From NCBI RefSeq assembly GCF_013409995.1, contig NZ_JACCBX010000022.1:1-53873 (forward strand): 53,873 nt of DNA. Direction: 5' to 3'. The notes below the pieces were generated by a model. That model had not been told where the DNA came from, ran no database searches, and saw nothing but the letters and a program-made list of their open reading frames with translations. Shown here piece by piece: positions 17,417 to 25,189 of the stretch. The translations under genes were made by a program, and so were the position numbers. The first letter of the stretch is position 1. Each line of letters begins with the position of its first letter. Source of the DNA: Neobacillus driksii (GTDB lineage: Bacteria; Bacillota; Bacilli; Bacillales; Cytobacillaceae).

Positions 17417-17950
17417 ATGGAAAAGAATTGGTATGTATTACATACTTACTCAGGTTATGAAAATAAGGTAAAAGCAAATCTAGAAAAACGTGTTGAATCA
17501 ATGGGAATGACAGATAAGATATTTAGAGTTGTTGTTCCTGAAGAAGAAGAAACTGAAATAAAAAACGGGAAAACGAAGGTAGTTAAACGAAAAGTATTCC
17601 CTGGCTATGTACTTGTTGAAATCGTAATGACAGATGATTCATGGTACGTAGTACGGAATACTCCTGGTGTAACAGGGTTTGTTGGTTCCGCTGGTGCAGG
17701 ATCAAAACCTACTCCACTTCTTCCCGAAGAAGTTGTTGGAATTCTAAAACGTATGGGTGTCGATGAGAAACGCATCGATGTTAATTATGAAATTGGAGAA
17801 ACTGTACGTGTGAAAGAAGGTCCATTTACAAACTTTACAGGGACAGTCGAAGAAATGGATAAAGACAAGGCAAAACTAAAAGTTCTTGTTAATATGTTTG
17901 GCCGGGACACCCCGGTAGAACTAGAATTCACACAGATTGAAAAGCTATAA
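17417..17950 (+). CDS. nusG: Transcription termination/antitermination protein NusG
   Basis: NusG binds RNA polymerase beta' through its NGN domain (about 1-110) and carries a C-terminal KOW domain (about 125-177) that contacts other factors; in Bacillus it promotes sequence-specific pausing. The N-terminus MEKNWYVLHTYSGYENKVK is diagnostic. The 177-residue length is normal. The start is set by homology: the nearest purine-rich site (ggggaggga) is about 20 bases upstream, unusually far, and no other in-frame start fits. Confidence 0.96.
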   Translation: MEKNWYVLHTYSGYENKVKANLEKRVESMGMTDKIFRVVVPEEEETEIKNGKTKVVKRKVFPGYVLVEIVMTDDSWYVVRNTPGVTGFVGSAGAGSKPTPLLPEEVVGILKRMGVDEKRIDVNYEIGETVRVKEGPFTNFTGTVEEMDKDKAKLKVLVNMFGRDTPVELEFTQIEKL

Positions 17951-17983
17951 AATAAAGAAAATTAATTGGAAATTGAAAAAAAC

Positions 17984-18012
17984 TTGAAATCATATTCAAA
18001 AAGTGGTAATAT
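17984..18012 (+). promoter_or_regulatory. Promoter of rplK-rplA
   Basis: TTGAAA (17984-17989), a 17-bp spacer and TAATAT (18007-18012) preceded by an extended TGG element. Transcription should start near 18019 and yield a leader of about 125 nt before rplK. Confidence 0.78.
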
Positions 18013-18089
18013 TTCATAGGTCAGTATGTCTCTCGATGAGACAAGACTTTTGCTAAGCTCTTTATCTTTATATAAAGACAGATACCTGA

Positions 18090-18118
18090 GTGGGAGGGTA
18101 AAAAAACCCTATTACCAC
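18090..18118 (+). promoter_or_regulatory. Stem-loop leader element before rplK
   Basis: gtgg...ccac closes an inner agggt...accct stem across a poly-A loop, just 5' of the rplK ribosome-binding site (aaggaggtg). Upstream lies the perfect palindrome tctttatataaaga. The position fits an autoregulatory leader for the L11-L1 operon; which protein binds it is inference. Confidence 0.4.
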
Positions 18119-18145
18119 ATCACGGACTTTAAGGAGGTGTGTCTC

Positions 18146-18571
18146 GTGGCTAAAAAAGTAATTAAGGTTGTTAAATTACAAATCCCTGCTGGGAAAGCGA
18201 ATCCTGCACCACCAGTTGGACCTGCATTAGGTCAAGCCGGTGTTAACATCATGGGATTCTGTAAAGAATTTAACGCTCGTACAGCAGATCAAGCTGGATT
18301 AATCATTCCTGTTGAAATCACGGTTTTTGAAGACCGTTCATTTACATTTATTACGAAAACTCCTCCTGCTGCCGTTCTTTTGAAAGTAGCAGCTGGAATT
18401 CAGTCTGGTTCTGGTGAACCAAACCGTAATAAAGTAGCAACAGTTAAGCGTAATACAGTACGCGAGATTGCGGAACAGAAAATGCCTGACCTAAACGCAG
18501 CAAGCGTTGAAGCAGCAATGCGCATGGTTGAAGGTACTGCACGCAGCATGGGTATCGTTATCGAAGACTAA
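18146..18571 (+). CDS. rplK: 50S ribosomal protein L11
   Basis: L11 binds the GTPase-associated region of 23S rRNA with the L10-L7/L12 stalk and is needed for RelA activation. The N-terminal proline-rich segment GKANPAPPVGPALGQAGVNIMGF (about 17-39) and the C-terminal rRNA-binding domain (about 75-141) are intact. I start at GTG 18146, seven bases after aaggaggtg, giving the standard 141 residues; a frame open from 18026 is leader sequence. Confidence 0.97.
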   Translation: MAKKVIKVVKLQIPAGKANPAPPVGPALGQAGVNIMGFCKEFNARTADQAGLIIPVEITVFEDRSFTFITKTPPAAVLLKVAAGIQSGSGEPNRNKVATVKRNTVREIAEQKMPDLNAASVEAAMRMVEGTARSMGIVIED

Positions 18572-18602
18572 TCCATGTAAACTGTTTTTTTGTAATGAAG
18601 GG

Positions 18603-18623
18603 GGTTGCGTTACTTACGCAACC
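18603..18623 (+). other. Perfect stem-loop between rplK and rplA
   Basis: An 8-bp perfect stem (ggttgcgt / acgcaacc) with a 5-base loop, followed only by ttta. The weak tail makes it a poor terminator; it could attenuate, protect or process the mRNA, or be a binding site for the L1 product. None of these is proven. Confidence 0.55.
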
Positions 18624-18680
18624 TTTATTCGTGGGAGTTATTAAAAAAACGCTAAAACCACAAATTAGGAGGAAATAAAA

Positions 18681-19379
18681 ATGGCTAAAAAAGGTAAGAA
18701 GTATTTAGAAGCTGCTAAGCTTGTTGATAACACAAAAGCTTACCCAGTTGCTGAAGCAATTGAACTTGCGAAACAAACAAACTTTGCTAAATTTGATGCA
18801 ACTCTTGAAGTAGCATTCCGTTTAGGAGTAGACCCTAAGAAAGCTGATCAACAAATTCGTGGTGCAGTAGTACTTCCAAATGGAACAGGTAAGACTCAAC
18901 GCGTATTAGTATTCGCTAAGGGTGAAAAAGTGAAAGAAGCAGAAGCTGCTGGTGCAGATTATGTTGGCGATGCAGAATACATCACTAAAATCCAACAAGG
19001 TTGGTTTGACTTTGATGTAATCGTAGCAACTCCTGACATGATGGGTGAAGTTGGTAAACTTGGTCGTACATTAGGACCAAAAGGTTTAATGCCAAACCCT
19101 AAAACTGGTACTGTAACATTTGATGTAACTAGAGCTATTAATGAAATCAAAGCAGGTAAAGTTGAGTACCGTGTTGATAAAGCTGGAAATATCCACGTTC
19201 CAATCGGTAAATCATCTTTCGAAAACGAAAAACTTGTTGAGAACTTCAAAACTATATTCGATACAATGTTAAAAGTTAAGCCTGCAGCTGCAAAGGGAAC
19301 ATACATGAAGAATGTAACTGTTACTTCAACAATGGGACCTGGCGTGAAGGTTGATCCTTCATCAGTTACAGTTAAGTAA
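18681..19379 (+). CDS. rplA: 50S ribosomal protein L1
   Basis: L1 forms the mobile L1 stalk at the ribosomal E site and is a translational autoregulator in many bacteria. The signature TLGPKGLMPNPKTGTVT (about 130-146) is present. The 232-residue length is standard. The start follows aggaggaaat. It pairs with rplK in the usual order, separated by 109 bases that hold a stem-loop. Confidence 0.98.
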   Translation: MAKKGKKYLEAAKLVDNTKAYPVAEAIELAKQTNFAKFDATLEVAFRLGVDPKKADQQIRGAVVLPNGTGKTQRVLVFAKGEKVKEAEAAGADYVGDAEYITKIQQGWFDFDVIVATPDMMGEVGKLGRTLGPKGLMPNPKTGTVTFDVTRAINEIKAGKVEYRVDKAGNIHVPIGKSSFENEKLVENFKTIFDTMLKVKPAAAKGTYMKNVTVTSTMGPGVKVDPSSVTVK

Positions 19380-19390
19380 TTTTTTACCAA

Positions 19391-19419
19391 TTGACAATTA
19401 TAGATACATTTTATATAAT
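19391..19419 (+). promoter_or_regulatory. Consensus SigA promoter of rplJ-rplL
   Basis: A perfect TTGACA (19391-19396), 17-bp spacer and perfect TATAAT (19414-19419). The transcript starts near 19426 and contains the L10 leader. Confidence 0.92.
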
Positions 19420-19449
19420 CTATTTTGTTGTTTAAATAAAACATTTGTA

Positions 19450-19568
19450 CTGAAGACAGCAGGTGCTTAATGGAGCTTAATTTCCTGCCGAGGTAATGCG
19501 ATAGAATTGGCTGAAATCTTCGGCTATTGTATGCACCTCCATGTCTGACTCTTGATGTGGAGGTTTTA
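19450..19568 (+). promoter_or_regulatory. L10 leader RNA with attenuator
   Basis: The segment agacagcaggtgcttaatgg followed by agcttaatttcctgccgagg is the conserved kink-turn/helix region of the Firmicutes L10 leader that binds the L10-L12 complex. It ends in a terminator hairpin (acctcca 19535-19541 / tggaggt 19558-19564 plus T-run). Excess L10-L12 should favour termination before rplJ. Confidence 0.88.
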
Positions 19569-19611
19569 CTTTGCCTGGTATAAATGTAGAGAATCTACAG
19601 GAGGTGTAAAG

Positions 19612-20112
19612 ATGAGCAGCGCAATCGAACAAAAGGTTCAAATCGTTGATGAAATCACTGCTAAGTTAAAAGCTAGTGTTTCAACAATCGTAGTTGACTA
19701 CCGTGGGCTAACTGTTGCTGAAGTAACTGAACTTCGTAAGCAACTTCGTGAAGCTGGTATCGACTTTAAAGTTTACAAAAACTCTATGGCTCGTCGTGCA
19801 GCTGATGCAGCTGAACTTTCAGAGTTAAATGCAGCATTAACTGGTCCGAACGCTATTGCGTTCAGCACAGAAGATGTAGTAGCACCTGCAAAAATTCTTA
19901 ACCACTTTGCGAAAAAGCATGATGCACTTGAAATTAAAGCTGGTGTAATCGAAGGTAATGTAGCAACAGTTGAAGAGGTTAAAGCACTTGCAGAACTTCC
20001 ATCACGCGAAGGCTTGCTTTCTATGCTACTCAGCGTACTACAAGCTCCAATCCGCAACCTTGCTCTTGCTACAAAAGCAGTTGCAGAACAAAAAGAAGAA
20101 CAAGGCGCGTAA
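19612..20112 (+). CDS. rplJ: 50S ribosomal protein L10
   Basis: L10 anchors L7/L12 dimers to 23S rRNA at the stalk base. The N-terminal globular domain is followed by a C-terminal helix (about 130-166, ending VAEQKEEQGA) that binds L7/L12. I start at ATG 19612 (MSSAIEQK, 166 aa) because caggaggtg lies just upstream and the length matches the family; the open frame before it is leader. The leader RNA makes feedback control by L10-L12 likely. Confidence 0.97.
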   Translation: MSSAIEQKVQIVDEITAKLKASVSTIVVDYRGLTVAEVTELRKQLREAGIDFKVYKNSMARRAADAAELSELNAALTGPNAIAFSTEDVVAPAKILNHFAKKHDALEIKAGVIEGNVATVEEVKALAELPSREGLLSMLLSVLQAPIRNLALATKAVAEQKEEQGA

Positions 20113-20167
20113 GCTAAAACTTATCGCTTAACAAATAACGGAATGAAAACTAAGGAGGAACATTAAA

Positions 20168-20530
20168 ATGACTAAAGAACAAATCATTGAAGCAGTTAAA
20201 TCTATGACTGTTTTAGAACTTAACGATCTAGTAAAAGCAATCGAAGAAGAATTCGGCGTAACTGCTGCTGCTCCTGTAGCAATGGTAGGCGGAGCTGGTG
20301 CTGCTGCTGTTGAAGAGCAAACTGAATTTGATGTAATCCTTGCTAGCGCTGGAGATCAAAAAATCAAGGTTATCAAAGTTGTACGTGAAATCACAGGTCT
20401 TGGTCTTAAAGAAGCAAAAGATCTTGTTGACAACACTCCAAAAGCTGTTAAAGAAGGCGTATCTAAAGAAGAAGCTGAAGAACTTAAAGCTAAACTTGCT
20501 GAAGTTGGAGCTAACGTTGAAGTTAAGTAA
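20168..20530 (+). CDS. rplL: 50S ribosomal protein L7/L12
   Basis: The stalk protein recruits translation GTPases. The N-terminal dimerisation domain (1-32), an Ala-rich hinge (about 33-50) and the C-terminal factor-binding domain (about 53-120, with KVIREITGLGLKEAKDLV-type helices) are visible. The 120-residue length is near standard. It starts behind taaggaggaac and is followed by a strong terminator. Confidence 0.98.
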   Translation: MTKEQIIEAVKSMTVLELNDLVKAIEEEFGVTAAAPVAMVGGAGAAAVEEQTEFDVILASAGDQKIKVIKVVREITGLGLKEAKDLVDNTPKAVKEGVSKEEAEELKAKLAEVGANVEVK

Positions 20531-20543
20531 TAAACTGATAGAA

Positions 20544-20571
20544 AAGCTCGCTGTATAAGCGGGCTTTTTTT
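20544..20571 (+). terminator. Intrinsic terminator after rplL
   Basis: The arms aagctcgct and agcgggctt pair with one G-U and are followed by seven T. Confidence 0.88.
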
Positions 20572-20573
20572 CG

Positions 20574-20660
20574 CTAGATAAAAGCGGAAGCGCCTTGTCC
20601 ATGGAAAAGTGCATTCCGATTTTTCCAAGGCGCTGCAGTTAGATATTAGTTTTTTCCTCG
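20574..20660. repeat. Palindromic intergenic repeat after rplL
   Basis: Nine-base perfect inverted arms (agcgccttg 20589-20597 / caaggcgct 20626-20634) enclose a second short ggaaaa/ttttcc stem. The flanks taaaagcggaagcgcc and ctgcagttagat resemble a dispersed palindromic repeat I recall from many Bacillus genomes. No ORF. Confidence 0.6.
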
Positions 20661-20700
20661 GGTAACCTCATTAATCAACACTCCTCAGGAGGTGAGCTTA

Positions 20701-21300
20701 TTGTCTGAACATTACTATTCTCGCACCCAAAAGGTCGAAAGTGATCCGAAGTTTTGGGACTTTACCTTAAGGAATCAGTTATTTCGTTTTAAGACAGATA
20801 ACGGAGTATTTTCTAAGAAGGAAGTAGATTTTGGCTCCCGCTTATTAATAGAAGTTTTTGAATTACCAAGTGTAGAAGGACCTGTTCTTGATGTTGGCTG
20901 TGGTTATGGTCCTATTGGACTTTCGCTTGCTAAAAGTTATCCAGACCGTCATGTACATATGATTGATGTTAACGAACGGGCGATTGAGCTGGCAAAGGCG
21001 AATGCTGAGCAAAATTCAGTATATAATGTCGATATTTATGAAAGTGATACTTTGATAAATGTTAAGGAATTTAAATTTGCAGCTATCTTAACAAACCCTC
21101 CAATCAGAGCGGGTAAAAAGACGGTACACGATATTTTTGAGCAAAGTTATGAGCATTTAGTTCCTCAAGGTGAGCTTTGGATTGTCATTCAAAAGAAGCA
21201 AGGGGCACCATCTGCTATTGAAAAATTAAAAGATTTATTTACCACAGTTGAAACTATTGACAAGTCTAAAGGTTATTTTATTATTAAGGCTGTAAAATAG
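20701..21300 (+). CDS. Class I SAM-dependent methyltransferase, RsmC-like (YbxB)
   Basis: The protein has the Rossmann SAM-binding motif LDVGCGYGPIGLSLA (about 61-75) and the NPPIRAGK motif, which fits the NPP(F/Y/W) motif of N-methyltransferases such as RsmC that modify 16S rRNA guanine. The substrate is inferred. I start at TTG 20701 (MSEHYY, 199 aa), six bases after aggaggtga and matching relatives; a GTG at 20692 overlaps the ribosome-binding site. Its place between rplL and rpoB is conserved in Bacillus. Confidence 0.88.
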   Translation: MSEHYYSRTQKVESDPKFWDFTLRNQLFRFKTDNGVFSKKEVDFGSRLLIEVFELPSVEGPVLDVGCGYGPIGLSLAKSYPDRHVHMIDVNERAIELAKANAEQNSVYNVDIYESDTLINVKEFKFAAILTNPPIRAGKKTVHDIFEQSYEHLVPQGELWIVIQKKQGAPSAIEKLKDLFTTVETIDKSKGYFIIKAVK

Positions 21301-21338
21301 TTGACTTGAATTTGTCAAGTGTGTTAGCATTATAAAAT
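21301..21338 (+). promoter_or_regulatory. Probable rpoB promoter region
   Basis: TTGACT (21301-21306) followed after 18 bp by TAGCAT with an extended TG element, and overlapping TATAAAAT at 21331-21338. Which -10 is used cannot be decided. The 5' leader to rpoB would be about 220 nt, and no known riboregulator is seen in it. Confidence 0.5.
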
Positions 21339-21561
21339 GCCATCATAATAATTTCCGAATTATTCCTGTAAATACTTATTTTCAGGGTATAAAAATGGTT
21401 TTAGACGGAAATGATGACAAAATAATAGTCAAAATGTGAAAGTGTGGTTTTTAAGAAATAAAAACCCTTTTTCTTTTTTGTCTGATGGAAGGTCTCTTTA
21501 GTCCTTACATAAGACCAAAATATATGTTTTATAAAAACGCTTGATTTGAGGGGTGAATCAG

Positions 21562-24500
21562 TTGACAGGTCAACTAGTTCAGTATGGACGACACCGCCAA
21601 CGAAGAAGTTACGCACGAATCAGTGAAGTTTTAGAATTACCAAATCTTATTGAAATCCAAACCTCTTCATATCAATGGTTTCTTGATGAGGGTTTGCGTG
21701 AAATGTTCCAGGATATTTCACCGATTGAAGACTTTACTGGTAACCTATCACTAGAATTTATTGATTACAGCCTTGGCGAACCTAAGTATTCTGTTGCGGA
21801 ATCGAAAGAGCGAGACGTTACATATTCTGCACCATTGCGTGTGAAAGTACGTCTTGTAAACAAAGAAACAGGCGAAGTAAAAGATCAAGATGTTTTTATG
21901 GGTGATTTTCCACTTATGACTGAAACGGGAACGTTTGTCATTAACGGTGCCGAACGTGTTATCGTTTCACAGTTAGTACGTTCACCGAGCGTATACTTTA
22001 GTGGAAAACTTGATAAAAACGGAAAAAAAGGATTTACGGCTACTGTAATTCCGAACCGCGGCGCTTGGCTGGAATATGAAACTGACGCCAAAGATGTCGT
22101 ATATGTGAGGATAGATCGTACTCGGAAACTGCCCGTTACGGTTCTTTTGCGTGCACTTGGCTTCGGCTCTGATCAAGAAATCCTTGAATTGATTGGAGAC
22201 AATGAGTACATCCGAAATACTCTTGAGAAGGACAACACTGAGGGAGTAGAAAAAGCGCTTCTTGAAATTTATGAGCGTCTGCGTCCAGGTGAACCTCCAA
22301 CTGTAGATAATGCAAAGAGCTTATTGGTATCAAGATTTTTTGATCCAAAAAGATATGATCTAGCAAATGTTGGTCGTTATAAGATTAACAAAAAGCTTCA
22401 TATTAAAAATCGTTTATTCAACCAGCGTTTGGCTGAGTCTCTTGTTGATCCTGAGACAGGTGAAATTATTGCAGAAAAAGGTACGGTTCTAGATCGTAGA
22501 AACCTTGATCGGATTATCCCTGCTCTCGAAAAGGATGTTAACTTCAAGGGCTTTAATCCTGTCGGCGGTGTAGTTGAGGAAGAAATCATTCTTCAAGGAA
22601 TTAAAATCTATGCACCAAATGACGATGGTGAAAAGGTAATCAATGTATTAGGCAATGCCTATGTTGCAGAGCCGATTAAAAATATTACACCTGCTGATAT
22701 TATTGCTTCAATCAGTTATTTCTTTAACTTATTACATGGTGTCGGCGACACAGACGATATTGACCATTTAGGAAACAGACGTCTACGTTCTGTTGGGGAA
22801 TTGCTGCAAAATCAATTCCGAATTGGTTTGTCTCGTATGGAACGTGTAGTTCGTGAAAGAATGTCGATCCAAGATACTGCTACGATTACACCACAGCAGT
22901 TAATAAACATTCGTCCGGTAATTGCGTCAATAAAAGAGTTCTTCGGAAGCTCTCAGTTATCGCAATTTATGGACCAAACGAACCCGCTTGCGGAATTAAC
23001 CCATAAGCGTCGTTTATCTGCATTAGGACCTGGTGGATTAACACGTGAACGTGCAGGATTTGAAGTGCGTGACGTTCACTATTCCCACTATGGCCGTATG
23101 TGTCCGATTGAAACACCAGAGGGACCAAACATTGGTTTGATCAACTCACTTTCTTCATTTGCGAAGGTAAATCGTTTTGGCTTCATCGAAACTCCATATC
23201 GACGAATTGACCCTGATACGGGGAAAGTTACAAGCCGTATTGATTATTTAACAGCAGATGAAGAGGACAACTATGTTGTAGCACAGGCGAACTCTCGACT
23301 TGGTGACGATGGTACATTCATTGATGAAGATGTTGTTGCTCGTTTCCGTGGTGAAAACACAGTTGTAAAACGTGACCGTATTGACTATATGGATGTATCT
23401 CCTAAACAGGTTGTTTCTGCAGCGACAGCTTGTATTCCTTTCTTAGAAAATGATGACTCTAACCGTGCGCTGATGGGAGCAAACATGCAACGTCAAGCCG
23501 TGCCACTCTTGCAGCCGGAAGCACCAAGAGTTGGAACAGGAATGGAATATGTTTCTGGTAAAGACTCCGGAGCAGCTGTAATCTGTAAACATGAAGGAAT
23601 TGTTGAGCACGTTGAGGCACGGGAAGTTTGGGTGCGTCGTATTAATACTGTCGATGGTCAAGAAGTTAAAGGTGACCTTGATAAATATAAAATGTTAAAA
23701 TTCATCCGTTCTAATCAGGGAACCTGTTATAATCAACGTCCAATTGTTGCAGTGGGTAACCACGTAACAAAAGGTGAAATTCTTGCTGATGGACCTTCAA
23801 TGGAACTAGGTGAACTAGCTTTAGGGCGCAACGTTTTAGTCGGCTTTGTTAACTGGGATGGTTACAACTATGAAGATGCCATCATCATGAGCGAACGCCT
23901 TGTAAAAGATGATGTTTATACTTCTATTCATATTGAAGAATATGAATCTGAGTCACGTGATACAAAGCTTGGACCAGAAGAAATTACACGTGATATTCCG
24001 AATGTAGGGGAAGATGCCCTTCGCAATTTGGATGAACGCGGAATTATTCGTACTGGTGCAGAAGTAAAAGACGGTGACTTGCTAGTTGGTAAAGTAACAC
24101 CAAAAGGAGTTACCGAACTAACTGCAGAAGAAAGATTACTACACGCTATCTTTGGTGAAAAAGCACGAGAAGTTCGTGATACTTCACTAAGAGTTCCGCA
24201 TGGCGGAGGCGGTATTGTACTTGATGTTAAGGTCTTTAATCGTGAAGACGGCGATGAACTGCCACCAGGAGTGAATCAACTTGTTCGCGTCTATATTGTT
24301 CAGAAGCGTAAGATTCACGAAGGAGATAAAATGGCTGGTCGTCATGGTAATAAAGGGGTTATATCCCGAATATTGCCAGAAGAAGATATGCCATATTTAC
24401 CGGACGGTACACCAATTGATATTATGTTAAATCCTTTAGGGGTTCCTTCACGTATGAACATCGGACAGGTGCTTGAGCTTCATTTAGGTATGGCTGCTAG

Positions 24501-25122
24501 AGCCCTAGGAATCCATGTTGCGTCACCAGTATTTGACGGTGCACGTGAAGAAGATGTTTGGGGAACCATTGAAGAAGCTGGAATGGCTAATGATGCAAAA
24601 ACTGTTTTATATGACGGACGTACAGGTGAACCATTTGATAACCGTGTGTCTGTTGGCGTCATGTATATGATTAAACTCGCTCACATGGTTGATGATAAAT
24701 TACATGCTCGTTCAACTGGACCTTACTCACTTGTAACCCAGCAGCCACTTGGCGGGAAAGCGCAATTTGGCGGTCAGCGTTTTGGTGAGATGGAGGTTTG
24801 GGCGCTTGAAGCATACGGTGCTGCATATACACTTCAAGAAATTCTGACAGTAAAATCAGATGACGTTGTTGGTCGTGTGAAAACGTATGAAGCGATTGTA
24901 AAAGGCGAAAATGTCCCTGAACCAGGTGTTCCTGAATCATTCAAAGTATTGATAAAAGAACTTCAGAGTCTTGGTATGGATGTAAAAATCCTTTCAGGTG
25001 ATGAAAAAGAAATTGAGATGCGCGATACGGAAGATGAAGATGACTTACAGCAAGTCGATACATTAAACATTGTTCCGGAAACAGCAGCGTTTGAATCTGA
25101 AAAGGTCGGTTCAAAGGAATAA
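21562..25122 (+). CDS. rpoB: DNA-directed RNA polymerase subunit beta
   Basis: The catalytic beta subunit. The rifampicin-binding cluster (SSQLSQFMDQTNPLAELTHK, around residue 460-480) reads as wild type. The GDKMAGRHGNKG switch/active-site region and the C-terminal clamp segment (GEMEVWALEAYGAAYTLQEIL) are intact. The start is TTG 21562 (MTGQLVQ, 1186 aa), behind gaggggtga and matching relatives; GTG 21553 lies within the ribosome-binding site. The acidic C-terminal tail is variable, as is normal in Bacillaceae. rpoC follows after a striking hairpin. Confidence 0.97.
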   Translation: MTGQLVQYGRHRQRRSYARISEVLELPNLIEIQTSSYQWFLDEGLREMFQDISPIEDFTGNLSLEFIDYSLGEPKYSVAESKERDVTYSAPLRVKVRLVNKETGEVKDQDVFMGDFPLMTETGTFVINGAERVIVSQLVRSPSVYFSGKLDKNGKKGFTATVIPNRGAWLEYETDAKDVVYVRIDRTRKLPVTVLLRALGFGSDQEILELIGDNEYIRNTLEKDNTEGVEKALLEIYERLRPGEPPTVDNAKSLLVSRFFDPKRYDLANVGRYKINKKLHIKNRLFNQRLAESLVDPETGEIIAEKGTVLDRRNLDRIIPALEKDVNFKGFNPVGGVVEEEIILQGIKIYAPNDDGEKVINVLGNAYVAEPIKNITPADIIASISYFFNLLHGVGDTDDIDHLGNRRLRSVGELLQNQFRIGLSRMERVVRERMSIQDTATITPQQLINIRPVIASIKEFFGSSQLSQFMDQTNPLAELTHKRRLSALGPGGLTRERAGFEVRDVHYSHYGRMCPIETPEGPNIGLINSLSSFAKVNRFGFIETPYRRIDPDTGKVTSRIDYLTADEEDNYVVAQANSRLGDDGTFIDEDVVARFRGENTVVKRDRIDYMDVSPKQVVSAATACIPFLENDDSNRALMGANMQRQAVPLLQPEAPRVGTGMEYVSGKDSGAAVICKHEGIVEHVEAREVWVRRINTVDGQEVKGDLDKYKMLKFIRSNQGTCYNQRPIVAVGNHVTKGEILADGPSMELGELALGRNVLVGFVNWDGYNYEDAIIMSERLVKDDVYTSIHIEEYESESRDTKLGPEEITRDIPNVGEDALRNLDERGIIRTGAEVKDGDLLVGKVTPKGVTELTAEERLLHAIFGEKAREVRDTSLRVPHGGGGIVLDVKVFNREDGDELPPGVNQLVRVYIVQKRKIHEGDKMAGRHGNKGVISRILPEEDMPYLPDGTPIDIMLNPLGVPSRMNIGQVLELHLGMAARALGIHVASPVFDGAREEDVWGTIEEAGMANDAKTVLYDGRTGEPFDNRVSVGVMYMIKLAHMVDDKLHARSTGPYSLVTQQPLGGKAQFGGQRFGEMEVWALEAYGAAYTLQEILTVKSDDVVGRVKTYEAIVKGENVPEPGVPESFKVLIKELQSLGMDVKILSGDEKEIEMRDTEDEDDLQQVDTLNIVPETAAFESEKVGSKE

Positions 25123-25125
25123 GAC

Positions 25126-25157
25126 TTAGCTGAAGCACATAAGTGTGCTTCAGCTAA
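25126..25157 (+). other. 14-bp perfect hairpin between rpoB and rpoC
   Basis: Arms ttagctgaagcaca and tgtgcttcagctaa pair perfectly around the tetraloop taag. No T-run follows, so it is not a standard terminator. It sits about 20 bases before the rpoC ribosome-binding site. An mRNA processing or stabilising role is plausible but unproven. Confidence 0.8.
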
Positions 25158-25189
25158 TGATTGTCTAGATAGAAAGGGAGGTAGGCCCC

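Noticed and set aside
21301..21318. The ttgacttgaatttgtcaag dyad before rpoB as an operator
   Set aside because: The inverted repeat is only 5-6 bp and overlaps promoter-like hexamers; chance is a sufficient explanation.
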